NCBI RefSeq assembly: GCF_001865015.1
Contig: NZ_MJGV01000101.1
Span: 87,971 to 151,970 of the forward strand
DNA length: 64,000 bases
Reading direction: 5' to 3'
Origin: Curtobacterium sp. MMLR14_010
GTDB taxonomy: Bacteria; Actinomycetota; Actinomycetes; Actinomycetales; Microbacteriaceae
Part shown: positions 9,157 through 23,973 of the stretch, in pieces
Numbering within the stretch: position 1 is the stretch's first letter
How the letters are laid out: every line of letters starts with the position of its first letter
Program-made: the position numbers and the translations under genes
The notes under the pieces: generated by a model
The model's input: the letters and a program-made list of their open reading frames with translations, nothing else
What the model was told of the DNA's origin: nothing
Database searches by the model: none

Positions 9157-9172
9157 GTACAACATGTCGTAC
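9157..9172. promoter_or_regulatory. Imperfect palindrome in front of the surface-protein gene
   Basis: GTACAACATGTCGTAC is a 16-bp palindrome with one mismatched pair, lying in the 60-bp gap before the repeat surface protein and next to a TACGCT that could serve as a -10 box. It is a candidate operator; no regulator is identified. Confidence 0.35.
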
Positions 9173-9206
9173 GCTGTCGGGGTTCCCCCCTGTAACGGAG
9201 TCCTGC

Positions 9207-12200
9207 ATGTCCTTCCCCCGTCCGATCAGCGTCCTGTCGCTGATGTCCGTCCTCGCCGTCACCGGCACCACGCTCCTGGTGCTCCCACCAGACCCCGCGC
9301 GCGCCGCGAGCACCGACGAGATGCTCAGCGGTCCGCTGCAGAACTCGACGAAGTCGAGCTACGTCGGCATCCGCGACTCCGGTGACTGGGTGGACTCCAA
9401 CCCGCAGCCCGTCACCGTGCGCTACCCAGCTGTGGGGGAGACGGGCGTGCTCGAGGTCGACGGCACCTGCGTCCCGCTCATGCAGTCCCCGACGGACTCC
9501 GGGCTGGTCGGGATCAGGACCGGCGACGGCAGCGGTTGTCTGACGTTCCGGTCGGAGCTGACCGCGGAGGGGTTCTTCACCTTCCGCGTCGAGACCCCTG
9601 GCGCGGCGACGAACGGTCGCTACCTCGGAGACGGCAACGCCGGCAGTGCTCTCGACCTGCTCTCCACGAAGCCGATCGTCCTGTTCGCGATCCCCGAGGA
9701 ACCGAGCGGCACGGTGGCGCTCACCGGACGGACCGAGGACACGAACGACGACGGGCGGATCGGTGCCGGTGACGACCTGGTCTGGTCGATCTCGACGGAG
9801 AACACCGGCAAGGTCCGGCTGCGCGACCTGTCCCTCGTCCTGGCCGACGGTTCCTCCGTCGGGTGCGACCGTCCCGACGTGGACGCGGGCGACACGCTCG
9901 ACTGCGAGGCCCGACGCCCCCTGACCCAGGCAGAGGTCGACGCGGGGACGGCGTCGACGGAGCTGACGGGGACGGGGCGTACTCCCCGCGGCGCCACGGT
10001 CGCCCTGGGCAGTGCTGAGGCCGCGGTCGCCGTCGTCGGTGCGGTGGAGCTCACCGGCGCGGTGACCTCGGACCTCGCCGCGTCGGCAGTGGCCGGCGAC
10101 GTGGTGCACTACACGGTGCGGGCGGAGAACACCGGCACCGTCGGTCTGACGGGGCTTTCCGTCCGGTCCGACCGCGACGACGCCGCGGAGTGCGACGCGT
10201 CGGACCTCGCCGCCGGTGCCAGCACGACGTGCCGGATCGACCGTCGCCTGACCCAGGACGACCTCGACGCCGGGTCCGCCGCGTTCGCCGCTGAACTGAC
10301 GGCCAGTGCGGCCGACGGGCGTGACGTCAGCACGCGGGCGGAACTCGAGCAGGCGCTCGACCAGGAGTCAGCCGCGACGGTCAGCACCGTCTCGGACGCC
10401 GGTGCATCCGTCACCGTCGGACAGACCATCCGGTACACGACGACGGTGACGAACACCGGCACCGTGACGCTCGGCTCCGTCGCCTCGACGGTCTCGATCG
10501 GTCGCGCGACGGCCTGCGCGTCCGGATCGATCGCGCCGGGGGCGTCGACGACCTGTTCAGCCGAGTACACCGTGACCCAGGCGGACGTCGACGCCGGGTT
10601 CGTCGCGCAGCACGTCGCGGTCACCGCCGCGGCCCCCGGTGGATCATCGGCACGCATGGGTGCGGACGACGTGCGTGACGTTGCGGTCGCCGCACCGCTC
10701 CTCGACGCAACGGTCGACACCGACGCAGCCGCCGTCCCGTCGGTCGGCGACGTGGTGACCGCGACGGTGCACGTCACGAACACGGGCAACGTCACCCTCG
10801 CCGACGTCGCGGTGGACCCGTCGACGGGTGACGTGGTCTCCTGCACCGACACCACCCTCGCCCCGGGGGCCGCCACGGACTGCGTCGTCGTCCGGGCGCC
10901 GCTGACCCAGGCGGACATCGACGCCGGTGTCCTCGAGTTCACCGCCGACGTCGTCGCGACGGCTCCCTCGGGTGACCGCGCTGTCCGCGGCTCGGTCCAG
11001 GCGTCCGACCCCGTCCCGGCCTCGCCTGGCGCGTCCGCGACCCTGACGAGCGACGCCGGTGCCGATCCGGAGGTCGGACAGACGGTGACGTGGACCACGA
11101 CCGTCCGGAACACCGGGAACGTCAGCCTGTCCGGTCTCGTCGTGGGGACCCCGGACGGTGCGGCGACGTGCACCGTCACCGATCTCGCTCCCGGTGCCTC
11201 GACGACGTGCGTCTCGTCTGCCAGCATCACGCAGGCCGACGTGGACCACGGCTCCCTCGACCGCGAGGTCGTCGTCAGTGCCGCTGCGCCGGGTGCCGCC
11301 GTCACCGAACTGGCCCGTCCGACGTCCTCCGACGTCATCGGAGCCGCGCCAGGCCTGACGGCCTCCGTGGTCTCGGACGTCACGGAGCACACCGGCCTCG
11401 GTGACCAGGTGACCTGGACCACCACGATCACGAACTCCGGGAACATGACGATGTCGGCGGTCGGACTCGCCGGTGGGGCCTGCGACGCGGTGCTCCTCGC
11501 GCCGGGTGCCGGGACCACGTGCACCTCGACCCAGGTGCTCACGCAGGCCGACGTCGACGCCGGGACCGTCCGGTTCGCGAGCGTCGTCTCCGCGACCTCG
11601 CCCGACGGCGTGCACGCGGAGCGTGCGGAGCCGACGGCCGAGGCTGCGATCGCCCAGCACCCCGCACTCGTGGCGACCAGCACCTCCGATGCGGACTCGC
11701 AGCCGTCCGTCGGTGACACGGTGACCGTCACCGTCGCCGCCGAGAACACCGGCGACGTGACGATCCGCGACCTCGCCCTGCTCCCCGACCGGGGTGACGC
11801 CGCGACCTGCGACGCGGCACCCGTCGCGCCGGGGGCCCGCGTCGAGTGCGTGGTGACCACCGTCGTCAGCCAGGCGGACGTGGACGCCGGGGGGTTCTCC
11901 GTCCGCACCGGGGTGCTCGGCACGACGCCGACCGAGTCCGGTGTGCAGCTCGCCGACACCGAGGTGCGTGTCGCCATCGCCGCGGCTCCGTCGACCACGC
12001 TCGCCCTGGCTGTCGGTGCCCACGACCCGCTCGTGCCGGGGACCGACCTGACGGTGGACGCGACCGTGACGAACACGGGCACCGTGACGCTCACCGGCAT
12101 CGCACTCGACGTCGCGGACGACCAGGAGGCCGTGTGCGCCGACGGGCCCGTGGCGCCCGGTGCGACCGTGACCTGCACGATCACGACCACCGTCACGCAG

Positions 12201-13133
12201 GGAGACGTCGACGCCGGCACGATCGATGTCCGCGCCACCGGGACCGCCGCCGCACCGGACGGCGCGCAGGTGGCGATCCCCGCCGCCGCGATCAGCGTGC
12301 CGATCGACGCCGACCCGCGGGCATCGCTCACGCTGACCGCCGAGCCGCAGGGTGACCTCGCCGTCGGGACGGTCGTCCGCTTCACCGCCACGGTGACGAA
12401 CCACGGCAACGTCACGCTCGACGCCCTCGCCACCAGCCGCCTCGCGGCCTTCGGCGGGGCGACCTCCGAGCGTGCGGACGACGGTTCCCCGGCCTGTGAC
12501 ACCGACGTGCTCGCACCGGCGGCGACGGTGACCTGCTCCTACGAGCGGACCGTCACGCAGGCGGACGTGGACCACGGAGCCATCCGGGAGGCCGTGGCCG
12601 GCACCGCCCGGACGCCGTCCGGTGACGACGTGGAACTCGCACCGGCCTCGGTGACGGTCGACGTCCCGCGGACGGTCCTGGGCGCCACCACGCTGTCGGC
12701 GGACACGGAGGGCCCGGTGTCCGCGGGTGACCGTGTGACGCTGACCACGACGATCCGGAACGCCGGGTCGGTGACGCTCTCCGACATCCACGCGACCGAA
12801 GCCGACACGGACGCGCAGCAGTGCGTCGCGGATGACCTCGCACCCGGTGCCGAGACGACGTGCGTCAGCGTGCGGACGGCCACGGCGGAGGACGTCGAGC
12901 GTGGCAGCTTCCGTGCACACGTCCTGGTCGGGGCGACCGATCCGCAGGGCGCGGACGTCGAGCTGCCCGAGGCGGAGCTGTCCCTGCCGACCGAGACGCC
13001 CGAGGAGCTCGCGTTCACCGGCGTCATCGGCCTGTCGGTCGCGGCGCTCGCCGCGCTCGCCCTGCTCGTGCTCGGTGTCACCACGAACCTCGTCGCCCGT
13101 CGGCGCAGCGCCACCGACGCCGACGCCGACTGA
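9207..13133 (+). CDS. Sortase-anchored surface protein with ten tandem DUF7507-like repeats
   Basis: A 1308-residue secreted protein. Residues 1-33 form a signal peptide ending ARA-AS. Residues 35-170 are a unique domain. Then ten repeats of roughly 110 residues follow, each marked by an N-T/S-G turn (for example NTGTVTL), a CxxxxLAPGA-like middle and a closing TQADVDAG motif; the tenth is diverged (TAEDVERG). An EF-hand-like stretch DTNDDGRIGAGD precedes repeat one. The C terminus has L1268-A-F-T-G1272, a hydrophobic helix and RRR, an LAxTG sorting signal of the class E sortase type. It is probably an adhesin or cell-wall stalk; no sortase lies nearby. Confidence 0.88.
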   Translation: MSFPRPISVLSLMSVLAVTGTTLLVLPPDPARAASTDEMLSGPLQNSTKSSYVGIRDSGDWVDSNPQPVTVRYPAVGETGVLEVDGTCVPLMQSPTDSGLVGIRTGDGSGCLTFRSELTAEGFFTFRVETPGAATNGRYLGDGNAGSALDLLSTKPIVLFAIPEEPSGTVALTGRTEDTNDDGRIGAGDDLVWSISTENTGKVRLRDLSLVLADGSSVGCDRPDVDAGDTLDCEARRPLTQAEVDAGTASTELTGTGRTPRGATVALGSAEAAVAVVGAVELTGAVTSDLAASAVAGDVVHYTVRAENTGTVGLTGLSVRSDRDDAAECDASDLAAGASTTCRIDRRLTQDDLDAGSAAFAAELTASAADGRDVSTRAELEQALDQESAATVSTVSDAGASVTVGQTIRYTTTVTNTGTVTLGSVASTVSIGRATACASGSIAPGASTTCSAEYTVTQADVDAGFVAQHVAVTAAAPGGSSARMGADDVRDVAVAAPLLDATVDTDAAAVPSVGDVVTATVHVTNTGNVTLADVAVDPSTGDVVSCTDTTLAPGAATDCVVVRAPLTQADIDAGVLEFTADVVATAPSGDRAVRGSVQASDPVPASPGASATLTSDAGADPEVGQTVTWTTTVRNTGNVSLSGLVVGTPDGAATCTVTDLAPGASTTCVSSASITQADVDHGSLDREVVVSAAAPGAAVTELARPTSSDVIGAAPGLTASVVSDVTEHTGLGDQVTWTTTITNSGNMTMSAVGLAGGACDAVLLAPGAGTTCTSTQVLTQADVDAGTVRFASVVSATSPDGVHAERAEPTAEAAIAQHPALVATSTSDADSQPSVGDTVTVTVAAENTGDVTIRDLALLPDRGDAATCDAAPVAPGARVECVVTTVVSQADVDAGGFSVRTGVLGTTPTESGVQLADTEVRVAIAAAPSTTLALAVGAHDPLVPGTDLTVDATVTNTGTVTLTGIALDVADDQEAVCADGPVAPGATVTCTITTTVTQGDVDAGTIDVRATGTAAAPDGAQVAIPAAAISVPIDADPRASLTLTAEPQGDLAVGTVVRFTATVTNHGNVTLDALATSRLAAFGGATSERADDGSPACDTDVLAPAATVTCSYERTVTQADVDHGAIREAVAGTARTPSGDDVELAPASVTVDVPRTVLGATTLSADTEGPVSAGDRVTLTTTIRNAGSVTLSDIHATEADTDAQQCVADDLAPGAETTCVSVRTATAEDVERGSFRAHVLVGATDPQGADVELPEAELSLPTETPEELAFTGVIGLSVAALAALALLVLGVTTNLVARRRSATDADAD

Positions 13134-13146
13134 CCCGCTGCGACAT

Positions 13147-13189
13147 CGGCTCGACCTGTCGTCGCTCACCCCGACGACAGGTCGAGCCG
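13147..13189. terminator. Bidirectional terminator between convergent genes
   Basis: A perfect 18-bp stem (13147-13164 with 13172-13189) with a 7-nt loop. The minus-strand ABC-F stop codon (13166-13168) lies in the loop, so the last codons of that gene are encoded by one stem arm. Confidence 0.8.
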
Positions 13190-14749
13190 CACGTCGAGGT
13201 CCAGCCGGTCCAGGAAGGACTCGTCGTGACTCACGACGACGACGGCTCCGCGGTACGCCCGCAGCGCGTCGACGAGCTGGTCGACGCTCGCCAGGTCGAG
13301 GTCGTTCGTCGGTTCGTCGAGCACCAGGAGCTGCGGCGGCGGGTCCGCCAACACCAGTCCGGCCAGGGCGACACGGAAGCGCTCGCCGCCGGACAGGGCG
13401 CCGGCCGGGCGGTCGACGGCGTCCCCGCGGACCAGGAACCGTGCCAGGCGGTTCCGGAGTTCGGCGGGCGGCACGTGCGGGGCGCTCCGGCGGACGTTCT
13501 CGAGCACGGTGGCGGCGTCGTCGAGTGAGTCCTTCCGCTGCGGCAGGTACGCGATCTGCTCGACGTGCGCGACGGCTCCCGTGCCGGGGAGCGGGTGCGC
13601 CCGCGCGGTCGGTACGCCGACGAGCTGCTCGAGCAGGGTCGTCTTGCCGATGCCGTTGTCCCCACCGACGGCGACGCGCTCGGGCCCCTGCACGACGGTG
13701 ACCCGACCCCGGACGGTGAACGTGGCGATGCGGCGCGACGCGGGCACGTGCGGGTCGGGCAGCTCGACGTGCACGGACTCGTCGTCGCGGAGCCGGAGTT
13801 CGGCTTCGCGTTTCGTCGCCAGTGCCGCGGCCTCGTCGTCGGCGAACCCGACGCGGAGCCGGCCAGCGGTCTCCTGTGCGTGCTTCCGCATCTCGTTCGC
13901 GTACGACTTCGGCATCGACCGGCCGGCCTTCTCGCCCGCCTTGGCGCGTCGGGCGATGGTCGTCTCGGCGGCGATGCGCTGCCGCTTCTCGGCGCGGTGT
14001 CGCTGTTCGGCGACGCGGACCTCGCGCTCGACGGCGGCCTGCTGCACGGCGAGGTGCTCCTCGTACGCCGAGAACGTGCCGCCGAAGACCGTGACCGACC
14101 CGGTACGGAGCTCGCAGGTCTCGTCGACGTGCTCCAGGAGTTCCCGGTCGTGGCTGACGAGGACCAGGGTCCCGCGCCAGGAGTCCACGACGTCGAGGAG
14201 CATCGCGCGCGCCCGGCGGTCGAGGTTGTTCGTCGGCTCGTCGAGGAACGCGATGGGCCGACCACGCAGGCGGATCCCCGCGATGGCGACGAGCACGGCC
14301 TGCCCGCCGGAGAGCGTCGACACCGGGCGGTCGAGGTCCAGGCCGAGGGCATCGACGGCGGCGGTCGCCCGCTCCTCGACGTCCCAGTCGTCACCGAGGA
14401 CGTCGAAGTGCGCCGGGTCCGGGTCCCCGCCGAGGATCGCGCGGAGTGCCGCGAGCGACGGTCCGACGCCGAGCAGGTCCGCCACGGTGTCGGTCACCCG
14501 GGCTCCGTCGGCCGCGGAGAGCAGCCGCTGGGGCAGGACGTCGACGGGACCCGACGTCTGGACGGAACCCGACGTGGGCTGGAGCCGACCGGTGACCAGC
14601 CGGACGAGCGTGGACTTGCCGGCCCCGTTCCTCCCGACCAGACCGGTGCGGCCCGACCCGAAGGCGGCGGTGAGGTGGTCGAGCGCGACGGTGCCGTCGG
14701 GCCAGGTGTAGCTGAGGTCGTGCAGGACGACGGATGGGCTGGTGGGCAT
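13166..14749 (-). CDS. ABC-F family ATPase
   Basis: A 527-residue protein with two ABC ATPase domains and no membrane segments. The first domain has GRNGAGKST and LSGGQ with DEPTNNLD; the second has GGDNGIGKTT and LSGGE with DEPTNDLD. A charged linker (residues ~230-300, rich in Arg, Lys and Ala) joins them. ABC-F proteins act on ribosomes, either in translation control or in antibiotic resistance by target protection; which applies here cannot be decided. The start at 14749 is preferred over 14788 because of GGGGAG about 9 nt upstream and the family-like MPTSPSVVLHDLSY. Confidence 0.88.
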   Translation of the reverse strand: MPTSPSVVLHDLSYTWPDGTVALDHLTAAFGSGRTGLVGRNGAGKSTLVRLVTGRLQPTSGSVQTSGPVDVLPQRLLSAADGARVTDTVADLLGVGPSLAALRAILGGDPDPAHFDVLGDDWDVEERATAAVDALGLDLDRPVSTLSGGQAVLVAIAGIRLRGRPIAFLDEPTNNLDRRARAMLLDVVDSWRGTLVLVSHDRELLEHVDETCELRTGSVTVFGGTFSAYEEHLAVQQAAVEREVRVAEQRHRAEKRQRIAAETTIARRAKAGEKAGRSMPKSYANEMRKHAQETAGRLRVGFADDEAAALATKREAELRLRDDESVHVELPDPHVPASRRIATFTVRGRVTVVQGPERVAVGGDNGIGKTTLLEQLVGVPTARAHPLPGTGAVAHVEQIAYLPQRKDSLDDAATVLENVRRSAPHVPPAELRNRLARFLVRGDAVDRPAGALSGGERFRVALAGLVLADPPPQLLVLDEPTNDLDLASVDQLVDALRAYRGAVVVVSHDESFLDRLDLDVRLDLSSG

Positions 14750-15021
14750 GGAGGTGTCTCCCCGGTGTCGGTGCTGGGCGCACGACACCGAGCCACCGCG
14801 GTGCGGTGGAGCGCCCGACGGGGCGCGCGATCACGGTGTCAGCGCGTGGGCTGAGCAGGACCGGTGATCGAGAGCAATCCGTCGTCTTCCGTCGGGGACC
14901 CCCGTGTCCGTCATCCGAGCCGCCGGTCGGTCTCCCGCCCCGGGGGCCTCGTGATGACGACGAGGTGGCACCACGGTAGGCCCGGTCCCCACGCGGGCGC
15001 AAGGGATGACAGGGTGGAGGC

Positions 15022-15441
15022 ATGCCCGAGAACCTGCTGCCGACCCCGTCGGCCAACCCCGAGACCCTGCTGCCCGCCGACCCGTCGGTGGACGCCGCGC
15101 TCACCGCGAACGCCCCCGTGGCCTCCGTGGTCGTCGCGCACCCCTCGTCGAGCCTGGCGTGGGCGCTCCTGGCGGACGAGGCCTGGGAGCGTGGCGCGAC
15201 GCTGGAGTCCTACGCCTACGCCCGCGTCGGGTACCACCGCGGACTCGACTCGCTGCGCAAGGCCGGCTGGCGCGGTGCCGGTGCGGTGCCGTGGTCGCAC
15301 GAGCCGAACCGCGGGGTGCTGCGCTCCCTGTTCGCCCTGCGGCGTGCGGCGATCGCGATCGAGGAGCCCGGCGAGCCCGAGCGCCTGACGGAGTTCCTGA
15401 ACGGCGCCGACCCCGCCGTGCTCCCCGCGCTGGGCGCGTAG
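15022..15441 (+). CDS. DUF3151 family protein
   Basis: A 139-residue soluble protein of an actinobacterial family of unknown function. The conserved core is the stretch SSLAWALLADEAW followed by ESYAYARVGYHRGLDSLR. A purine-rich GGTGGAGG lies immediately before the ATG, unusually close. It is transcribed divergently from the ABC-F gene; the 272 bp between them show no further gene. Confidence 0.8.
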   Translation: MPENLLPTPSANPETLLPADPSVDAALTANAPVASVVVAHPSSSLAWALLADEAWERGATLESYAYARVGYHRGLDSLRKAGWRGAGAVPWSHEPNRGVLRSLFALRRAAIAIEEPGEPERLTEFLNGADPAVLPALGA

Positions 15442-15493
15442 CGGGCCGCCGCGAGGCGCTCTCTGCGCGCTGCCGGTCGCGCCCGCCCACGGA

Positions 15494-15523
15494 CATCGCG
15501 CCCCGTCACGACGGGGCGCGATG
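15494..15523. terminator. Perfect 14-bp hairpin between convergent genes
   Basis: Arms 15494-15507 and 15510-15523 are exact reverse complements with a 2-nt loop. A further partial copy of the right arm (GACGGGGCG) follows at about 15529. It lies between the DUF3151 gene and the lacZ operon end and could terminate both. No T-run is present. Confidence 0.65.
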
Positions 15524-15646
15524 ATCATGACGGGGCGCAGCGCGGGTGCGTGTGGCCAGCCCGGCCAGCGGGTGCGAGCGCGGCACCCCGCCGCCGCCTC
15601 GCGCCGCCGCCAGCCGCACGCCGCCGCCGGCAGCCCGGCCCCGCCC

Positions 15647-20707
<5,061 letters not shown>

Positions 20708-20711
<4 letters not shown>

Positions 20712-22078
20712 GATGCCGTCCTGACGCTGAGGCCCTTGTCCTTGAACGACTGGACGATCTCGCGCTGGGCGAGTTCGACGGCGTCGCTGAGCTTGAGCCC
20801 GCCGGTGATCTTGCGGCGGAACTGGTTCTGCAGCGACGTGAACGCCGACTGCGTGACGGGGGACCAGGACCAGTCGATGTTCTGCTCCTTGGCCGCCGGC
20901 GCGAAGACGTCCTCGTTGTAGTTCTGCCCGGAGAACCAGGCGCTCGGCTGCTCGCGCTGGGCGCCGATGTAGTCCTTCGCGGGGGACCAGCCGATGCCGC
21001 AGTACTTGATCATGGCGTCCACACCCTCTTTCGAGGTGGTCATCCACGTGATGAAGTCGAGCGCTTCCTTGGGGTGCTTCGCGTTGGCGAGCACCGCGGC
21101 CGTCGAGCCGCCGATCGCACTCGACCCGAACCCGTCGTCGCTCCACTTCTGCATCGGGGCGACCTTCCACTTGCCCTTGCCGCCCTGGATCGACTCGATG
21201 AGCGCGTCGCCCCAGCTCGCACTCGTGACGGCGGCGATCCGACCGTTGGCACACGCGGCGTACCAGCCGGGTGTGTAGGCGCTGGCGCTGGTGTCGACCA
21301 GCTTCTCGTCGATGCATCCGTCGAAGAAGTCGGCGACCTGCATCGTGGCGTCGTCGGTCATGTCCACGACCCACTCGTCCCCGTCGACCTTGAACCACCG
21401 CGCGCCGGCCTGCTGCGCGTACGCGGCGAACGGCGAGGCGTCGGCGACCGGGAAGACCTCGAGGTAGTTCTGCTTGCCGGTGCCCCGGACCTTGTCGGCC
21501 AGGACCTTCCACGCGTCCCACGTCGTCGGGGGTTCACCGCCGGCCTGCTCGAGGATCGCGGTCTGGTAGTAGAACCCCATCGGGCCGGTGTCCTGCGGGA
21601 TGCCGTAGACGCCGTCGACGAAGGAGACCTGGGCCCAGGCAGCCTCGTCGTACTGGTCCTGCACGTCCTTCGCACCGTAGCGGGCCAGGTCGACCAAGCC
21701 GTTGGCGAGCATGAACTCGGGGATCTGCCGGAGCTCGACCTGGCCGATGTCCGGTCCGCCGCCGGCTGCGAGCGCCGAGTACATCTTCTGGTACCCGCCG
21801 CTGTTGCCGCCGGGGATCCAGTTCGCCGTGACCTGCACGTCGGGGTGCTTCGCGTTCCAGATGTCGCAGACCTTCTGCAGGTCCTTGAGCCAGGCCCAGT
21901 AGGTGAGCTGGATCGTCTCGCCCTTCGCCGCTGCGGGGACGAGCGCGGCCTTGTTGACGTTCGTCGAGCCCGGCACGGCGCAGCCGGCGAGGAGACCCGT
22001 CGCAGCTGCTCCGATGCCGAACCCGAAGAGCTGGCGTCTGGTGATCGGTGGTCGTGGTGATGGCGTCATTGCCTGCAC
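20708..22078 (-). CDS. Sugar-binding lipoprotein of an ABC importer
   Basis: Extracellular solute-binding protein of 456 residues. The signal has a twin-arginine-like TRRQLFGFG followed by a lipobox LLAGC with C33 as the lipidation site, so Tat export is possible. The mature part has family-1 binding-protein features (LTYWAWLKDL, PGGNSGGYQKMYSALAAGGGPD). It is the first gene of the operon with two permeases and lacZ. A second ATG at 22069 is an equally possible start. Confidence 0.92.
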
Positions 22079-22100
22079 TCCGGTTCGTCATTGATCGGGG

Positions 22101-22114
22101 TTGCAGCTCAGCAA
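22101..22114. promoter_or_regulatory. Possible operator upstream of the lac-type operon
   Basis: TTGCAGCTCAGCAA has TTGC/GCAA ends at the same 14-bp spacing as the site at 60992-61005. It lies 23 bp upstream of the binding-protein start. The centre is not symmetrical. LacI-type control is only a suggestion. Confidence 0.3.
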
Positions 22115-22269
22115 ACCACGGAACCCGAGTGGCCATGGGTGTTCGGGCCTGGGTGTTCGCTCCGACCTTGGAACGGCGTCAGCTCGGAGCGCGGACGGTG
22201 GGGACTCAGAGCAAGCACGAAGGCCGCCGACGGCGATCGCCACCGGCGACACGAACGGGAGGAGCACTG

Positions 22270-22656
22270 ATGGCTGAACGCGGGAACACCACCCACCGGC
22301 CAGAGCTCGACGAGCAGCTCGCGCACGAGGCGCAGAGCATCGTCCAGGGCCACGGCAGCAACAGCCACGTCGAGGAGTTCCGGCAGTCCGAGCCGGTCCC
22401 CGACGACACCGACGACGCCGAGACGCTCCGGGCATCGGGCTACGACGGCGAGCTCGAGGGCGAGCTGCAGGACGACAGCACGGACGTCGTGCCCGAGGAC
22501 GACGCCGACGTCGTCACGGACACGGACGGCCGCGGGGCGATCGGCGGGGGCGCGGTCGCCGGGGACACCGTGGGCGGCGACGACACCGTCTTCACGACCG
22601 AGACCGGCGAGGAGACCGAGAGCGAGGTGGTCGACGGTGGCGCAGACGACGCGTGA
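22270..22656 (+). CDS. Acidic low-complexity protein of unknown function
   Basis: A 128-residue protein very rich in Asp, Glu and Gly. The N-terminal 45 residues (with LDEQLAHEAQSIVQG) look ordered and helical; the rest is probably disordered. The start at 22270 is supported by GGGAGGAG. It overlaps the next gene by 20 bases, so the pair is translationally coupled. I do not recognise a family. Confidence 0.7.
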   Translation: MAERGNTTHRPELDEQLAHEAQSIVQGHGSNSHVEEFRQSEPVPDDTDDAETLRASGYDGELEGELQDDSTDVVPEDDADVVTDTDGRGAIGGGAVAGDTVGGDDTVFTTETGEETESEVVDGGADDA

Positions 22657-23803
22657 GACCACGGCGCTGCAGCCGGACCTCGTCGAGGCGCTGCAGGCAC
22701 CAGGCTCCTGGACGTGGGCGTACGTCGACGCCTCCGGCAACCGGGAGGACCCCCGACGGATGGCCGCCCTCCAGCGGCGCACCGTGTCGGACGCGCTGCA
22801 GCAGCAGGGCGCTTCGGCCCGGGCGATCGAGGTCATCGAGGAGGAGCTCGTCGAGCAGCCGGGCGTCCCCGCGCCCGTTGCCCGCTACGTGCTCGTCCGA
22901 GACGACGAGCTCGTGCTGAGCGAGGTGCTGCCGGGTCACCTGCACGGGCAGGAGTCCGTCGGCACGGGTGCGGTCCCCGACCTGCTCCCGCTCCTGGCGC
23001 ACCGCCCGTTCGACCTGCCGTTCCTGGTGGTCCAGGTCGGCCGCGAGGGCGGTGGGTTCCGCGGCTACCGACTCGGGCACGCGCCCTCGGGGGATCCCGA
23101 GGACGAACAGCGCATCCAGGGCCGCACCGACACGCTGCACTACGCCAAGGCCGGCACCGGGTGGAAGCAGCCGCACTGGCAGGCCCACACCGAGGAGATC
23201 TGGAAGCAGACCGCCGGCGAGGTCGCAGCCGCGGTCGACGAGGCCGTACGCGAGACCTCACCCCGACTCATCATCGTGGCGGGGGACATCCGCGCACGCG
23301 AACTGCTCCGCGGTGAGCTCTCCACGGCCGCGAAGGCCCTCGTGACCGAGGTCGCCGTCGACCCGCGAGCCGACGACGCGTCCGAGAAGGCGCTCGTGCA
23401 GCATGTTGACCTGGCACTCGCGCGGGTCCTGGCGTCACGACGGCACGACGTGCAGGACCTCCTGCGCACGCACGAGGGTCGCGGCGACAACGAGAGCGTC
23501 AGCGGGATCGGACCCGTGGTCGATGCCCTGCAGCAGGCGCAGGCGGCCGTGGTCGCCCTCGACGCCGGGGCACTCGGCGACCGGACGCTGTACGCGCTCG
23601 CCGCTGCCCCCTGGGTGGCGACGGCGCCCGAGCAGGCGGGCGGGGTCGAGGTCCTCGGGCAGGTGCCAGCGGTGTGCGCCCTCGTCCGGGCGATCGTGCT
23701 GACCGACGCCGAGCTCGTGCTCGTCAACGCGGCGTCGTTGCCGAGCGGGGCGCCCGCGTCCGCGCTGCTCCGCTGGCGGGTGGGCCCGGCCGTCCCGGCC
23801 TGA
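22637..23803 (+). CDS. baeRF/Vms1-like (Rv2629-type) protein
   Basis: A 388-residue cytosolic protein resembling the bacterial eRF1-like family 2 (Rv2629 group), related to Vms1/Ankzf1 peptidyl-tRNA hydrolases. Recognisable parts are GSWTWAYVDASGNREDPRR near residues 23-41, the central RTDTLHYAKAGTGWKQPHWQ, and the terminal region with LYALAAAPWVATAP. A role in ribosome rescue or stress survival is family-based inference. It has a GTG start overlapping the acidic protein gene. Confidence 0.72.
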   Translation: MAQTTRETTALQPDLVEALQAPGSWTWAYVDASGNREDPRRMAALQRRTVSDALQQQGASARAIEVIEEELVEQPGVPAPVARYVLVRDDELVLSEVLPGHLHGQESVGTGAVPDLLPLLAHRPFDLPFLVVQVGREGGGFRGYRLGHAPSGDPEDEQRIQGRTDTLHYAKAGTGWKQPHWQAHTEEIWKQTAGEVAAAVDEAVRETSPRLIIVAGDIRARELLRGELSTAAKALVTEVAVDPRADDASEKALVQHVDLALARVLASRRHDVQDLLRTHEGRGDNESVSGIGPVVDALQQAQAAVVALDAGALGDRTLYALAAAPWVATAPEQAGGVEVLGQVPAVCALVRAIVLTDAELVLVNAASLPSGAPASALLRWRVGPAVPA

Positions 23804-23875
23804 GTCGGGCGCCGGGCCCGCGCGTGGCGGGTGCGGCGTGGCGGTCGTCTCGCGCGTAGTCAGTCGTACCGTGCG

Positions 23876-23963
23876 CAGCAGGTCGGATCGCGCGTGGGAG
23901 GTCGGTTCTTCCAGCCCCCCCACGCGCGATCCGACCTTCCATCGCGGGTGTCATGGGTCGGAA
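23876..23963. repeat. Intergenic repeat, family B, copy 2, with perfect 19-bp hairpin
   Basis: Arms 23880-23898 and 23919-23937 are exact reverse complements around a 20-nt loop. Its 3' flank (CGCGGGTGTCATGG) and core match the copy at 4330-4417. It lies between convergent genes and may double as a terminator. Confidence 0.75.
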
Positions 23964-23973
23964 CGCCCGCCGC

